Counted from the stretch's first letter, positions 1 to 11,888 are shown. The stretch: 64,000 nt of DNA from Capillidium heterosporum (GCA_016630905.1 WBMQ01000004.1:1-64000), one strand, 5' to 3'. Notes: generated by a model from the letters alone, not told the origin. Translations and numbers: made by a program.

Positions 1-1060
1 CATCGGTAGGTTGCACATCCGCATCCTTAGATAGGTTGCTCTTGCGGGTCTTCTTGGCGTACCGCAGACCACAGGCGTTACACAATCTATTTTATAGAAA
101 AATTAGGCATGTTGTACTAAAAAACTTACGTCTTGGGACCTTGGGGACCCTTACGCCATTCGGGAGAATCGACAGTACCACAATCCGTACATACATGTAC
201 CTCTTTCTCCTTGCTCTTCTTGGGCTATCGTTTCAAAAAATTAATAGCAATTATCTATAAAAGCTTACCTTCTTCGTCTTGGTAAGGTCAATTTCCAATG
301 GGATATCTACTTGGGCCGATTTCTCGTTGATAAGTTTGGTGGGGATAGGAGTTGATACGTCACTAGAGTTGGGCATAAATCCATTTTGCTGCAAGCTGTT
401 GTTGCCATTGCCGTTGGTAGAAGTTTGGTTGGAGTTGGTAGTAGAGTCGTTCGTTCCTGCATTGGCTTGGGTGTCACTTTCGCGTCGAAGTTCCTGTAGG
501 CGTCGCGTCAAAATTTCATTTTCCATACGTAGCTCCAAGAAGCTGTCGATCATACTAGCTGCTTTGGAAGGGTAGGGTCGTGCCATTATGAAGAAGCATC
601 TAGCTGCTGTTGAGTTGTCGGGGAAGTAGGGATGGCCATTGACCTCCAAAACCACAAACTTGTCGTCCTTCTTGCGGAAGCGGTAAAACAACCTAAACTG
701 TTTCTGCGATATAGCCAAGTTGAAGTCTCTAATGAAGGTGTCGATGTCGTCTATGTGAATAAAGTCGGTTATGTTGCGACCAACTAGTTCCTCAGGCGTA
801 AACCCTACCATTTCCTGGCAGCTTGGCGAACAAAAGAGAAATCTACCTGAAGGGCTGACTACATGTAAGAAATCTTTGAGTTCGCTCAAGACGCGTAAGG
901 GCCAGTTTTTACGTTTGGTAAAATCAGTCAAATGGGCGCCGCCAAAGTTGGTTACTAAAGTAGGGTTGGCGGAAGTTCCGTTGGTAGAGTTGTTTTCCTC
1001 ATTCTGTTGCTGAAGTAGAGGCTCCTGGTTGAAAGGATTGTTGGGGTAGTTGTATGACAT
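1..1060 (-). CDS. wc-2: White Collar-2-like PAS / GATA zinc-finger transcription factor (3' end outside window)
   Basis: In fungi WC-2 pairs with the blue-light receptor WC-1 and binds promoters of light-regulated genes in the nucleus. Visible exons are 1060-269, 224-130 and 86-1, and the gene runs off the left edge. Exon 1 carries a single PAS domain (about residues 60-150, with a [13 protein letters not shown] stretch) and then a helical segment ([20 protein letters not shown]). Exons 2-3 encode a GATA finger of the form C-x2-C-x18-C-x2-C, ending [12 protein letters not shown]; the 18-residue loop is the White Collar type. One PAS domain and no LOV flavin motif point to WC-2 rather than WC-1. 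The first ATG of the open frame is at 1060; the frame upstream has no earlier ATG. The N-terminus is rich in Asn and Gln. Confidence 0.88.
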
Positions 1061-1840
1061 GCTTGAGTAGAACACACTACACTGTTCACTTGAATTTGGC
1101 TAAGATCAAAAAGTTGAATTGGATGGGACATCGTATTTTATGGTAAGGTTTGGGTTAGATCGATAAGTCTAACTTGAAATTTGCGATTGTTTTGTCATAA
1201 AGTGAGATATTCCATTTCTATTGGCCAAAGCTTCTATGGTTACCAAAATTGGTCTGATAATTATATCATTCTTCAGTTGATAAATTGTACATTGATCTGA
1301 AAACATAACTTTATCACTTTTCTGGGGTCTTGGATCGAAGTAGAATTTATCTTGAATGGAATAGTAAACTTTTGGTAGTCTTGATGATAAAGCATCAGAG
1401 ATCTTTTAAAATATTAAAATATATTGGAAACGACTACACCTATATTAGAATTAATATATGCATATATTATTTTTAGATAATTTGTCAGCTCCTACTCCAA
1501 TAGGATGGATATTTCATAGCGTATCGTTACCACCATCAGTATCGGAATTATCTATACTTTGAAAGATATATACATTAGACACTACAATCTACATAGGCAA
1601 ACAAAAAGTAGTGAGCCTAATAAAACACCTAGCAGTTTTTATTTACAGATGCAGAAATAAGTGTACAGGTACTGAAAGAACTAGGTTAAATGTATATTGA
1701 AAGCAAAATACAAACTATACCATTTAAAACTCATCAAAAACATACAGTACAAAAAATCAAAGTATATATTACAAATTTATATAAACAACTAAAAAGCTAT
1801 TAATTACTACAACCAAAATCAAAATCGTTCTTCAATATAA
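1061..1840. other. Intergenic region between WC-2-like gene and trypsin gene
   Basis: AT-rich DNA holding the WC-2 promoter and the trypsin 3' flank. Apart from the GATCGA motifs and several GATA/TATC words I see no gene or repeat. Confidence 0.6.
1158..1338. promoter_or_regulatory. Two GATCGA motifs upstream of the WC-2-like gene
   Basis: The hexamer GATCGA occurs at 1158-1163 and 1333-1338, about 100 and 275 bases upstream of the WC-2-like start. GATC/GATCGA-type cores are the known binding signature of the White Collar complex in Neurospora. Autoregulation is an inference; hexamers also occur by chance in AT-rich DNA. Confidence 0.3.
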
Positions 1841-2719
1841 TTACTCAACCCGCTTCAGACCCAGCTTGTCAAACTCGGCATCAATCCAAGGTAAGTAAGC
1901 GGATACCCTAGTATAAGTAGCTGGAGTATCCTTGTTACCACAGCCTTTGCCATTACTAACAACCCCGATAACTTTATAATGGCCATCTTCAGCAACAACG
2001 GAGATGGGACCCCCAGAATCACCTTGGCATGAATCCTTACCCCCTTCTTTATGCCAAGCACATACGATTTCGGTACCGTTGATACTAGGCCAAGTCTTTT
2101 TACAAACATCACTGGAAACTCCCTTCAAGTCAACCTTCAAAAGCTGAGAGGAAACTTCACCACCTACTTTGGTTGTACCCCACCCCGCCACCATCAATTT
2201 TCGACCGTTATCAGGTACTTTGCTGGTTTCGAAATCCTTAAAAGCTGTCACATCTTTAAAAGGCTCCTTCAAGATAAACAAAGCTATATCGTTAAACAAA
2301 TCATCACCTTCCTCTTTATACTTGGGGTGGTTGATCCTTTTTTGCAGTATCGATTTCTGGACGCCTTTGGTGTCATCAAGTTTAGTGAGGCCATATCGAA
2401 CAAAAGTTTCCTTATCTTCAAAGTCGGGCAAGTTACAGTGGGCGGCTGTCAAAACGACTTTGGGGTGGATCAAAGTCCCACCACAAAAGTGTTCGTCCTT
2501 GGAGTTTCCTAAAGATACCAACCAAGGAAACTCACTCGATTTGGCAGGTACCCCACCTATTATACGACTATCTCCTTTTTCCGAAGTTGGAGGATTGGAA
2601 GCCTCAGGGAGGTCGGGTCGTGGTTTGTTGAAGCTGCGGCTGAAGTTCTCGCTGAACAGGTTGGTGGCTCTGGATACGAGTAATACGCTAGCTACCCCTA
2701 ACAAAGGTTTCGTGTACAT
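1841..2719 (-). CDS. Secreted trypsin-like serine protease (S1A)
   Basis: Single-exon gene for a chymotrypsin-fold endopeptidase, probably secreted as a zymogen. From the ATG at 2719 the product has 292 residues and begins with a hydrophobic leader (MYTKPLLGVASVLLV). The activation site is R-IIGG. The triad is clear: His in LTAAHC, Asp in FNDIALF and Ser in GDSGGP. The residue six before the Ser (D of KDSCQGDSGGP) is Asp, which predicts cleavage after Lys/Arg. An in-frame ATG at 2767 would add 16 residues. The TATA box at 2801-2808 would place the transcript start near 2770, too close for that ATG, so I prefer 2719. S1A proteases are uncommon in fungi and best known from insect-associated lineages. 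Identity is certain; its biological role is not. Confidence 0.93.
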   Translation of the reverse strand: MYTKPLLGVASVLLVSRATNLFSENFSRSFNKPRPDLPEASNPPTSEKGDSRIIGGVPAKSSEFPWLVSLGNSKDEHFCGGTLIHPKVVLTAAHCNLPDFEDKETFVRYGLTKLDDTKGVQKSILQKRINHPKYKEEGDDLFNDIALFILKEPFKDVTAFKDFETSKVPDNGRKLMVAGWGTTKVGGEVSSQLLKVDLKGVSSDVCKKTWPSINGTEIVCAWHKEGGKDSCQGDSGGPISVVAEDGHYKVIGVVSNGKGCGNKDTPATYTRVSAYLPWIDAEFDKLGLKRVE

Positions 2720-2800
2720 GGTTTTAAAAGTCAAAGATGAAAAGGGGTAAAGATAAATGTTTCCCATTTTATAGCGGAGCTATTGAAATGGACATGGAGT

Positions 2801-2808
2801 TATTTATA
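2801..2808 (-). promoter_or_regulatory. TATA box of the trypsin gene
   Basis: TATAAATA on the minus strand, 82 bases upstream of the preferred start codon. It supports the downstream ATG as the true start. Confidence 0.55.
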
Positions 2809-4677
2809 GAGAGTATATTATTCAGGTTATGAAAATTTATCCACCCTTTCTTCAATTAATTTCATGCCTCAAAATAGATTATGTTCCTTGTTCTCAAAAC
2901 CAACAAATAGAGACCATATACGCCTTTACCTTTCAATTGGAATATGCTTATTGATAGGATTGTTGTAATAACTTGAAAAAAGTGGCTCAATGCTGAAATT
3001 TACATTCCATATATTCAATTCCAAAAATGTGTATTATAAATCTTTGCTACTACTTTTTATGTACTTGGCATAAATGAGACTGATATACTTGGCTATTAAA
3101 AATACTATTGTAGAATTGTAATATATTGCATTTAGCTTTATACATAGCACATGCGTTTAGAGATATTCAGCAAATGAGTGCCATAACCATAAAATGAGGT
3201 TTGATATCTAATAAGTAAAAACACACATATATAGACATAATAATACAAAGGATTTTAATAAGATACTGAACTAAAATTCATTTAACAAGGTCAAAGAATC
3301 AACAAATATAGCGGCAGTTATAATCTTTATTAGTTTACACATCGAAAGTGAACCTGCATCTAAAAAGTAAGTTAATATTTTGCAACTTGAATAGGCAAAC
3401 AAAAACAAAAAAGTATCAGTGAAAGCTTGAAGTTTAGACACAAGCGTTTTACTCAAGGTTTTTAGTAAGACCATCGTGATAATTAAAATCATCATTTTGT
3501 AAAACAGAAAAACATATATCTCGATATTACCTTGTAAAAGAAATGAAGTTTATTGGAGAATTGGCCTTCCAAACAGACACTTTTACTGAAAAGCTGTTTT
3601 CGAGGTTATGGGTTAAACTTTCAAGTTGGTTAGTTTCTTGAGAAAGCATCCAATCAATTATAAATTTAAAATGCAACCCACAAATCCAGCCTCACTAATC
3701 CTTCCAAAGTAGTTGCCTCCGTTTGGATTTATACAAGTTTATGATAGAAGCGAGTTTCGAAGTTTAGTTAATTGTATAAGTCTATTTCTAAATCAAAAAC
3801 TCTCCATATCAAAACCTTTTTAAAAGGTTGTCGATTGAACGGTCGTTGATCTACGTATACTTTCCATTATAATGGTTATTTCAGCATACTCGATGTCGGA
3901 CATCTCTTTCTATTGCAAATAATTTGTAATTTTCCAAACATATTCAAAATCTATACATTATGTCACAAAGTCTTATAAGAAAAAACAGGCTTTTGTATCA
4001 ATTGCTTAGAGCTTGTCAACTATAGAACTGATTTGATTTCCAAAGCATCCTATTTAATATTGGAACACTTGGATAAAAAGTTTTTAATTGACATGGCTGT
4101 TGGTTTCCAGGAATTTGAATTTGCTGTAGATGAGGTACTATCGTGAAGGTTGCATATCTTTAGGACATTACCATCTCAGTTTCTATCTTTGAACTAAGAT
4201 GGCATTAAGTTAATAGAACTAGAACTGTACATTAATTTAAACCTGTATATATCAAATAAATATGGATATTTTGTTTATATATTTGAATTAGCAAACCTCC
4301 ATCTTGTTGATCAGAATCTATAAAGACTTTCTAAATGTATTGATTCTTTGGAAATAAGCTATTAGTTTGTTCGAAAGATAACATGGAGCATCCAGCCTAG
4401 ACTTCTGCAAGCCATACAAGTTAATTTGAAGGAGTGGCCGTTCCCTATTGGATAACCTATCCTAAACTGAAAGGTGGCTAAGTTGGTTTATAATGGTAAT
4501 CTTGCTATGCTGTCGTCTTTCCAATTACAAATTTCGTGACTATAATTCGAATTAAATTTCCAACCAATAGTGGCTCTTAAATTAGCTGATACTCCGAGCT
4601 TACCAAGCCAAGGCAGTTCCAGCCTATTTAAGACAAAGATTCCAAACTTCCAGCTTTCAATCCCAAAAGAAACAAAA
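2809..4677. other. Gene-free AT-rich region (1.9 kb)
   Basis: Both strands contain only short open frames without domains, signal peptides or plausible exon chains. A 74-residue hydrophobic frame on the minus strand near 3271-3495 was judged noise. It should contain the 5' flanks of the trypsin and Bem46 genes. Confidence 0.55.
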
Positions 4678-5897
4678 ATGGTTGAGCATTTAGTTAGCAA
4701 GGTCACCAACTACATCCTATCGATGGATCCCTACTACGTCGTAAAGCATACGGGGATTGCAATTACTGTGTTGACAATTGGTGTCATGGCCCTCGTCTAC
4801 AACTTGCAATCTAGTCTTATTTACCAACCCCACTACCCAAACAATTCGACAGCCAAGGTATTTTATTCCAAAGAACATTAGTTGACTTTAGTTTCAAAAT
4901 AGATGGATGAACCTTCAAAGTACGACTTACCTTTCGAGGATGTTGTTATCCGAACTTCCGACAACTTGAGGCTGGGTGCCTACCTTATCAAACGCGCCAC
5001 CGACGAGGAAACTAAAAAAGCCGACACCATCATCTTTTTCCATGTAAATATTGACATATATATGTTTCCTAACTTTTTGTAGGCCAATGCCGGTAATATG
5101 GTAACTTATCTAAAGTATGCTTTGTATTTAATAAGGGGCCATTAGGGTCATCGTCTACCTATCGCCCAAGTTTTCCATAGAATCTTGAACTGTAACGTGC
5201 TTATGCTTTCGTACCGAGGGTAATTGAACACTATTTATTATGTCTTAAGCTTTGGTAGTTATGGCTACAGTGACGGTACTCCCAACGAAGCTGGTTTCAA
5301 AATCGATGCCGAGGTACTTTTAAATTCTTTACCATCTTGCCAACATTCCATTACTTTAGGCTGCCTTGAACTTTATCGCCAACCACGAGCTTACTAAGAA
5401 TGGTAAGATCATCCTATTCGGACAGTCCATTGGTGGTGCCGTCGCCATTGACCTAGCTTCCCGCCACGAAGATAGAGTAGCTTTTAAACTACTTTTGTCT
5501 ATTCTAACAATTTCAATAGATCCAAGCCCTTATTCTTGAGAACACTTTCCTCAGCTTAGTAAGTTTGCTATCCATTCAAAACCTAACTTGCTTTTAGACC
5601 AAGTTGATCCCCACCATCGTTCCCATAATCCGATTCTTCCCCTTTGTCATTCACCAGAAATGGAACAGTGAGGTTGCCATCCAGAAGTTGACCAAGGTGC
5701 CTACTTTGTTTTTGTCCGGAGCCATCGATGCCTTGATCCCCCCAAGTCATATGGATAAGTTGTACGACTTGGTCAAGGACGATATACCCAAAGTCATGAA
5801 AAAATTCCCCCAGGGCAACCACAATGACACTGTTATTCAGGATGGCTATTTCCAGACCATTGAGGCGTTCTGGAGAACCCATGTGCTTAAGGAATAA
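4678..5897 (+). CDS. bem46: Bem46/ABHD13-type alpha/beta hydrolase
   Basis: Membrane-anchored serine hydrolase of the Bem46/ABHD13 family. Eight exons: 4678-4857, 4903-5043, 5083-5100, 5146-5219, 5259-5313, 5360-5476, 5520-5558 and 5598-5897. They join in frame across seven introns of about 39-46 bases. Exon 1 encodes a cytosolic stub and one transmembrane segment (IAITVLTIGVMALVYNL). The nucleophile elbow is GQSIGG; Asp in GAIDALIP and His in GNHND complete the triad. The FHANAGNMGHR motif after the first strand is typical of the family. Exon 3 is only 18 bases and encodes ANAGNM, part of that conserved motif, so the micro-exon is well supported. In fungi the family sits in ER/plasma-membrane structures linked to polarity; the substrate is unknown. 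Confidence 0.92.
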
Positions 5898-6891
5898 GTG
5901 GTTCGACTGTACCCAACTCTATAAACAGCTAGTTTCGTTTTGACTTATTCTATCTTTTGAACTTTTTTAAGGATGTAGCTTAAGTTTCAAATAGGGTAAT
6001 TGTTAGTTTAAACTACCAAGTTATAAGGGATTCTATATCCAATCTATTAGTACAATTCTAACTAAAAGATCTTTCTACTGGTGTACCGATAGCTATTAAA
6101 GGTAAATGTTGGATATAATTTATCAGCTATCAATCCTTTTAGGTCTAACTCTCTATAAATCAAAGTATTATATGTATTTCCAAAGTAGGATTTTAATAAA
6201 TGTAATTCACTTGTATGAATCTTCTACATATACCACCAAAATATTTTGCTAAGAGTGTCTATTCTTTTAAAGCTTTCTTACTTTAATTATATTAAAGTAT
6301 TCTCTAAATAAAGGTGACTGATATAATTTATAATTTATTACTAAAGTTGATAGATAGCCTTGTCTCTATAAAGTATGTAATTTATTTCTATTCTACTTGA
6401 CGACACTGTGGAATGATTGTCAGTTATATTTTAGTGATTCAATCTAATATATTTATTAAATAAACTGTACTTTTTACTTTAATAGTATAGAATTTAAAGT
6501 GATATTGAGATAAAATATATAAGCTATACTATTCTACAGTACTTATGGCCCACCTTTATTTAGTCATTTAGAACCATCAAGCTTCATTATTAAAATATAC
6601 CGATAAAGTTTCTAAAATTGAGGTGTAAATGTACCACCAGTTCGAATGAAATGGTTGGGGCTATACTTGGAGGTAAAATAAGATACCTAATAAAAATACA
6701 TTAGTAGAGTATCTATTTGTAACTTTAAATATACTCGATACTCATACAGTTGATTTGGATACTATACTTACAATGAGGATTAAAAATGAAAATAGGCCAG
6801 CTTGAAACTTATTTTATTGGTTGGTTTAGACTTTGTGGTTACGCACTCTTAAAACAATAAAATCCAAAAGTCAGCTTCATCTCTCCAAAAT
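5898..6891. other. Intergenic region, AT-rich
   Basis: Nearly 1 kb of A+T-rich DNA between two genes on the same strand. I see no exon chain, RNA gene or clear repeat. Confidence 0.55.
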
Positions 6892-8451
6892 ATGAACTGT
6901 GGCATAGTAGACGTAGGTAGTAATGGTATAAGGTTCCACATCCTACAAGGAAACTCCAGGCAGTTAACTCAAATTTACTTCAAAAGATTACCCATAAGTT
7001 TACTTTCGGACGACAACTGCATAAGTCCAATTCATATCGACACTTTGATTACCAACCTTATAAATTTCAAACAGTTATTGCAAAGTTACGCCAAACCTTA
7101 TAGTTTTGAAGTGGTAGCTACCGAAAGTCTGAGAAGAGCCAATAACAAAAGTGAAGTTATCAACAAAGTCAAGGCCAATTTGGATGTCAATGTTAAAATA
7201 CTGTCTGATGAAGAGGAAGCTTACTTTACCAGCCTAGGTATAATTTCCAGCTACTGCAAGTGTAGAGGGTTTGTCTTTGACCTGGGTGGTGGTAGTTTGG
7301 AGTTCAACTTTGTTGATACTGAAGAGCTAAACGTCAATGACTTCAATGTAGAAAGCTTCAAGCATGCGCATAGCTTCAAATTAGGGTCCAAGGTTCTAAA
7401 AGGTTGGTTAGCTAGCAAAACCGTTGATCCTAAGGACAACAAGGGTATTGATGTAGATAATTTTGTAAGAGGTATTTGTAACGAGCTCGATACCAAGCTT
7501 CAGTTGGATATCTACGACAAGGACGTTCAAGCTTTCTACTGGACGGGAGGAGGCCTACGCTCGGTTGGCTTCTTAAGCATGTACGAATTGAACTACTCCA
7601 TCAAACTGATCGAAGGGTATTCCATCCATACCCAACAGCTACTACCCATCCTAAACAAGTACATTACCATGCCTCAAGCCCATATCGATGAATTGGAAGT
7701 ATTAGGCCTGAGTAAGCGCAGATTGACCGAGATAAAGTTGAACTGTATGGTGGCGTTGAGCTTAATTCAAAAGTTCAAATCAGTCAATATCGTCTACTTC
7801 TCTACGAGTGGCATAAGCAACGGATTGTTGTTTTCTAAGTTGAGTTTAGAGGAAAAGTTATTGAACCCTTTTGATATATCAGTCGACACCTACCTAGTCG
7901 ATAAACCTAAGCTAAGTCATGAAAACATTGGCTACTTGAACAAAATACTGCTGCAATTGAAACCTACCTTCTTCAAGAATATCGACGTACTGGTTTTGCA
8001 CAACGTTGTAAAATTGAGCCAACTTTACTGCTCCAAATTTCCAATTCCAACCCGAGCTAACCGTGCCTTCGAACTCCTTACCACCAACGGTCCATTTTCT
8101 GATAGTTTAGGTATAGATCACCAGCTTCGACTGCAACTTGCTTTCAGTTTAGCGTTTCGATACGACGCTAGTGAGCTGGATGCCAACTATATCGACTCCA
8201 AGAAATGGTTGAATAAAGCAACTTTTGTACAGTGTAAGCGACTAGGCTACCTTTTACGGCTGATGTTATCAGTAGACCCTAAACCCAACATCACTTTGAA
8301 GCTAGATAGGCTCAACTTGCAGTTGATAGATGATGGTACTGTTACCTTGGGTTGGCTACCAGATTTCGGAGTAGATATCCATGAGAAGGAAATCGTCAAA
8401 TGCTTGAAAAAGCTGAGCAAGTTTGGGTTGAATGCTAAAATCAATTTGTAG
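6892..8451 (+). CDS. rtg2: RTG2-like Ppx/GppA-family protein
   Basis: Intronless gene for 519 residues of the exopolyphosphatase/GppA superfamily, of the fungal RTG2 type that carries mitochondria-to-nucleus (retrograde) signals. The actin-like ATPase motifs are present: phosphate loop near the N-terminus (DVGSNGIRFHI), ATESLRRANN around residue 80 and DLGGGSLEF around residue 130. A helical HD-like C-terminal half follows (about residues 320-519). Length is close to yeast Rtg2 (588) and similar to bacterial Ppx (about 510). The start is the first ATG and lies directly before the conserved core. The sequence cannot tell a signalling protein from an active polyphosphatase. Confidence 0.88.
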   Translation: MNCGIVDVGSNGIRFHILQGNSRQLTQIYFKRLPISLLSDDNCISPIHIDTLITNLINFKQLLQSYAKPYSFEVVATESLRRANNKSEVINKVKANLDVNVKILSDEEEAYFTSLGIISSYCKCRGFVFDLGGGSLEFNFVDTEELNVNDFNVESFKHAHSFKLGSKVLKGWLASKTVDPKDNKGIDVDNFVRGICNELDTKLQLDIYDKDVQAFYWTGGGLRSVGFLSMYELNYSIKLIEGYSIHTQQLLPILNKYITMPQAHIDELEVLGLSKRRLTEIKLNCMVALSLIQKFKSVNIVYFSTSGISNGLLFSKLSLEEKLLNPFDISVDTYLVDKPKLSHENIGYLNKILLQLKPTFFKNIDVLVLHNVVKLSQLYCSKFPIPTRANRAFELLTTNGPFSDSLGIDHQLRLQLAFSLAFRYDASELDANYIDSKKWLNKATFVQCKRLGYLLRLMLSVDPKPNITLKLDRLNLQLIDDGTVTLGWLPDFGVDIHEKEIVKCLKKLSKFGLNAKINL

Positions 8452-8998
8452 GCTACTTTACTAGTAAATGTATAAGCGCTTTGCTTTTCGAAATTTTCGT
8501 CTTATTTTATACAGTTTCTTAAGGATCTAATTTTTTGTATATATATACAATTAAAATCAAAGTAATATACTCTATAGGTTTATTTATACGATGTTGGAGA
8601 TATGCTTAGAGAATTTAAATTGCAAATATCTGCGACGAGTACTAGGCAATTTTAGAGACATTGGTGATGATAATACAGTTAGTCGAGTTTTAAAGTTGAA
8701 TAGGTTCGTAAATTGAGTTTACATGTGCTTTTTTCCGATGATTCATAGGTTCAGGATTTCAAATTGGATTATGTTCACAATACCAAGTTAAATCTTATAA
8801 AATAAAATAACATAAAAGGAAAGCTACCTAACTTTGAGCCTTCAATTTGTAAAGGAGATAGAAAACTAGCAGTGAACAACCTGATGAAGCTAAAATAATG
8901 TTGGAAAGGTTTTCGATTCCATTTGAAACTTTATTACCTCCAAATTATTTAAAAAGATTGGTCTGGATAAATCCACGGCAGCTCTACAACTTTAAAAC
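8452..8998. other. Convergent 3' flanks
   Basis: Shared 3' region of the convergent RTG2 and FHIP genes. AT-rich, nothing further recognised. Confidence 0.5.
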
Positions 8999-11888
8999 TT
9001 AAAACTCTACCTCCCGATCGACGAACGGTAGTTTGGTAGCCAAGTTGGCAGCGATCTCTTTGGCAGCCTCTTGGACAGTTATATAACTCAGCATCAGTCC
9101 CCTAAAATTCTCACTCACATAGACAAGTAAATTCAACCTGGGGCCGTGAGTCCCAAAACTGATGCGTGGGATAGAGTGGGTGATTGCTACCTGCTCCAAG
9201 AGATCTTGTCGAAGATGAGGTGGCAGTAGGATGTCATCAGAATCGCTGCCGTTGGAACTTTTGCGCTGCATGTTGAGTTGACTCAATTTACGAACTAAGG
9301 AAGTTGGCTTGTCCGAGTCAATGTCCAAAGTCTGAAGATGGAGGTGGTTAGGGGTGTAGGCTGACTGGATGGTCGAATTCTCCCATAGCTTGCGGTCAGC
9401 TTCCTCCAGTTGGCGCTCTAGACCCTTCAAAAGCTAAAGATTGAAGCGTAGTATTAGCTTCGAAAATTGAAGTTCGAAAGTTACCTGATCCAGCTTGGAA
9501 TTCAAAGTTCGGGCTAGGGTGGCGTAGGTATCGGGATAAGCTGACTTGATCGAGGTTTGAAAACTCTGCAGTCGAAAGTCGAGTTGGAAGGTGGTTGCCA
9601 GTTTAGAATTGGGGAGTTGCAGCAGCCGGATCAGAATTCCAGTGATGACAGTTAGCCGCTGGTACCCACTCCTCACATCCAAACCGTCCCTCAGCATTAT
9701 CAAAAGTTTAGGTAGTTGATAGGGGTCAGTTGGAGTAGGTTCGGCAAGCTGCCTACGGTATAGTTTGGTGGGGAGATCCAATTGGTAAGTTGATTGGGTG
9801 GAGTTGAGGTGGGTCATCGCTTCTACAAAGTAGGGATCGGCTCCGGTGGAAGCCGGGTTCAGCAGGTGCAGGAACTGGCTGAGGTTGGGGCTCAGCTTCC
9901 GTCGATCGAGGTCCACCAATCCCAAAAAACTAAAGTTATAAACAAGAAATAAACATTTGAGTTTACAAACTAATAATAGATAGCTACCTTTTGATCTCCT
10001 CTTTTAGATTAGATTCAGCTTTGTAGTTCAAGGTCGGAGGCGGGTTCTGGTTTTGGCTTTGGCAGATGAAGAGGTTGGGAAGAAGAAACTGGTAGATATC
10101 AACGTCGTGAGTTGCTAGCAGGTAGTCAAACAGTTGCAAAGTTACCAGGGCCATCTATACAATTGGCGTTTCAAAGTGAGTATTTGAAATGTTATGGTTA
10201 ATAAGCTACGTCATCGTTGGGATCTTGGACTTTGTCGATCAACAGATCCAGTATCGGCCTCTACAATGTAAAATGCTAAGGAAAGCTTTGATTCAATAAA
10301 GCTTACATCAAAAGGATCACAGGGCTTAATTAACATTTCCACTATGGAGTCGTGGACTAGAGATACGTCGGTAGTCTCCATCAAGTCTACAAAGTACATT
10401 GCCCTCGAGCAGTACACCGTCGATACACTAAAATAGAAATTAGATCAAAGTCTTGGCTGAGTTAGCTAGCATTTACCTGTGTTGAAAGTTTGGACTAACT
10501 ACATTGGTCAGAAACGGGTCAACCACATTCGACAAAATATGCTGGCCAACCACCTACCGTAATCCAAATCGATATAAGTAAAAAATAGCATAGATTGCTT
10601 ACCGGATTCATATCATCAACAGTCCGCACCAGCAGGTTGACGAAGCTCCAAAGTTCAAAGAAAGTGTCGATGAGGAGCTTGGATTTGATATTCAGATTCC
10701 ACCTCTGTAGTTGGGTGGGGTTCATGCCATTGGATCCTTCCAAGTCAGGATCCAACCGCTTCCTACGGTTGAAAGAGGTCGGCATCGTTGTAAATAGAAA
10801 GGTAAGCTGCTCCAACTGTGGGTAGAATATCCATTGTAAATTTTCTTACACTGCAAAAATAAGTTACTAAAATATCTTGAAGGACGTTCGTCTTTAACAA
10901 CAAGTCCCTAGATTCCACCGTATCCACCATAACTTTGATCAGGTGTAGGAGCACGGTACGTGATCGTTGCCCTACCGAACCACTGGAGCCTACATAGTTG
11001 AGTAAAGAGACTAATAACACTAGTATAGGTGTCGTATTCTCACTCTATCATCAAAAAATTGATTTAGAAACTAAAACTTTAAAAATCCGGATACCTTGAT
11101 TGTCTTGTTATTGAGTTGGACTTGCATTGGAGAGCTCAAGCTCGAATTCCTTCGATGACGGGACATAGGGCTCAGTAGGAACAAACTCAGCAGGGAAGGG
11201 TCTTTCTCCACCGCTCCTATTATAGCTTCCAGCAATGCGACGTAGCTATCCTTAGTAGTCACTGAGTCTACGTCGTTGTTGATGCCCAAGTAGATCAGCC
11301 TTAGAATTGGTCGTCGGGTAGATAGTTGGGGTAATAGTTTGGTGGCACATTTGCTGATTAAGACCGTGAAAAAGTTTATGAGCTCCTCACGCAGGCCTAC
11401 TACTACCTAAAGAGCCATGGTTTAGTAGCTAAGGATAGATAGACCAAGAAGAAAGGGAAAGTATAGGATGCAGAGGTTAAATTGAAAATAAATCAGGACG
11501 TACTTACTTCTAACTTGACAAACTCGACCAATATACTAAACGTGCGTTCTTGTATCAAATAATCTAGACAGGTTATCGAGGTATCTGACTTATCCCCCCT
11601 GCCGTCGTTGGGCTCCATCTCTTCCTGAAGTACTAACTTCAAGATTATGTTGAGGTTCTGGCTGAGTTGCGTCTGTTGTAAAATTAAACTTTTGGTACCT
11701 ATAATTTAAAAAGTATAAAAGTAAAGGAATGTGTTAGCCAGCTAAATTTAGCCCTATGGATTACTGTATTTCTTTATCGATTCTATATGGTTATAAATCT
11801 CCTCCCAGTTTTCAGTAACTATCTCCAAGTTGCTTTTGACATTTGAAGTAAACGCCTCTACGGCTGAAGCTATAAATCTACCAAACAT
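8999..11888 (-). CDS. FHF complex subunit HOOK-interacting protein (FHIP / RAI16-like)
   Basis: Predicted adaptor that, with FTS and Hook, links dynein to early endosomes. Exons on the minus strand: 11888-11765, 11698-11508, 11406-11095, 11044-10850, 10815-10603, 10553-10477, 10427-10307, 10260-10210, 10154-9988, 9929-9485 and 9433-8999, giving about 776 residues. RAI16-like features appear in order: a W-x-x-I-Y start helix, the CLDYLIQERTFSILVEF segment, VVGLREELINFF with STRRPILRL, then the VTLQLFDYLLATHDVDIYQF and LVDLDRRK blocks. All junctions keep frame. The 34-base step at 10816-10849 is uncertain. It may be a very short intron, or coding sequence entered by a +1 frame change, because the frame there would read ENLQWIFYPQLEQL, similar to a family motif. 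The first ATG opens exon 1. Confidence 0.78.

Noticed and set aside
3271-3495. 74-residue hydrophobic minus-strand frame
   Set aside because: AT-rich, no TATA box, no signal-peptide cleavage pattern and no partner exons.
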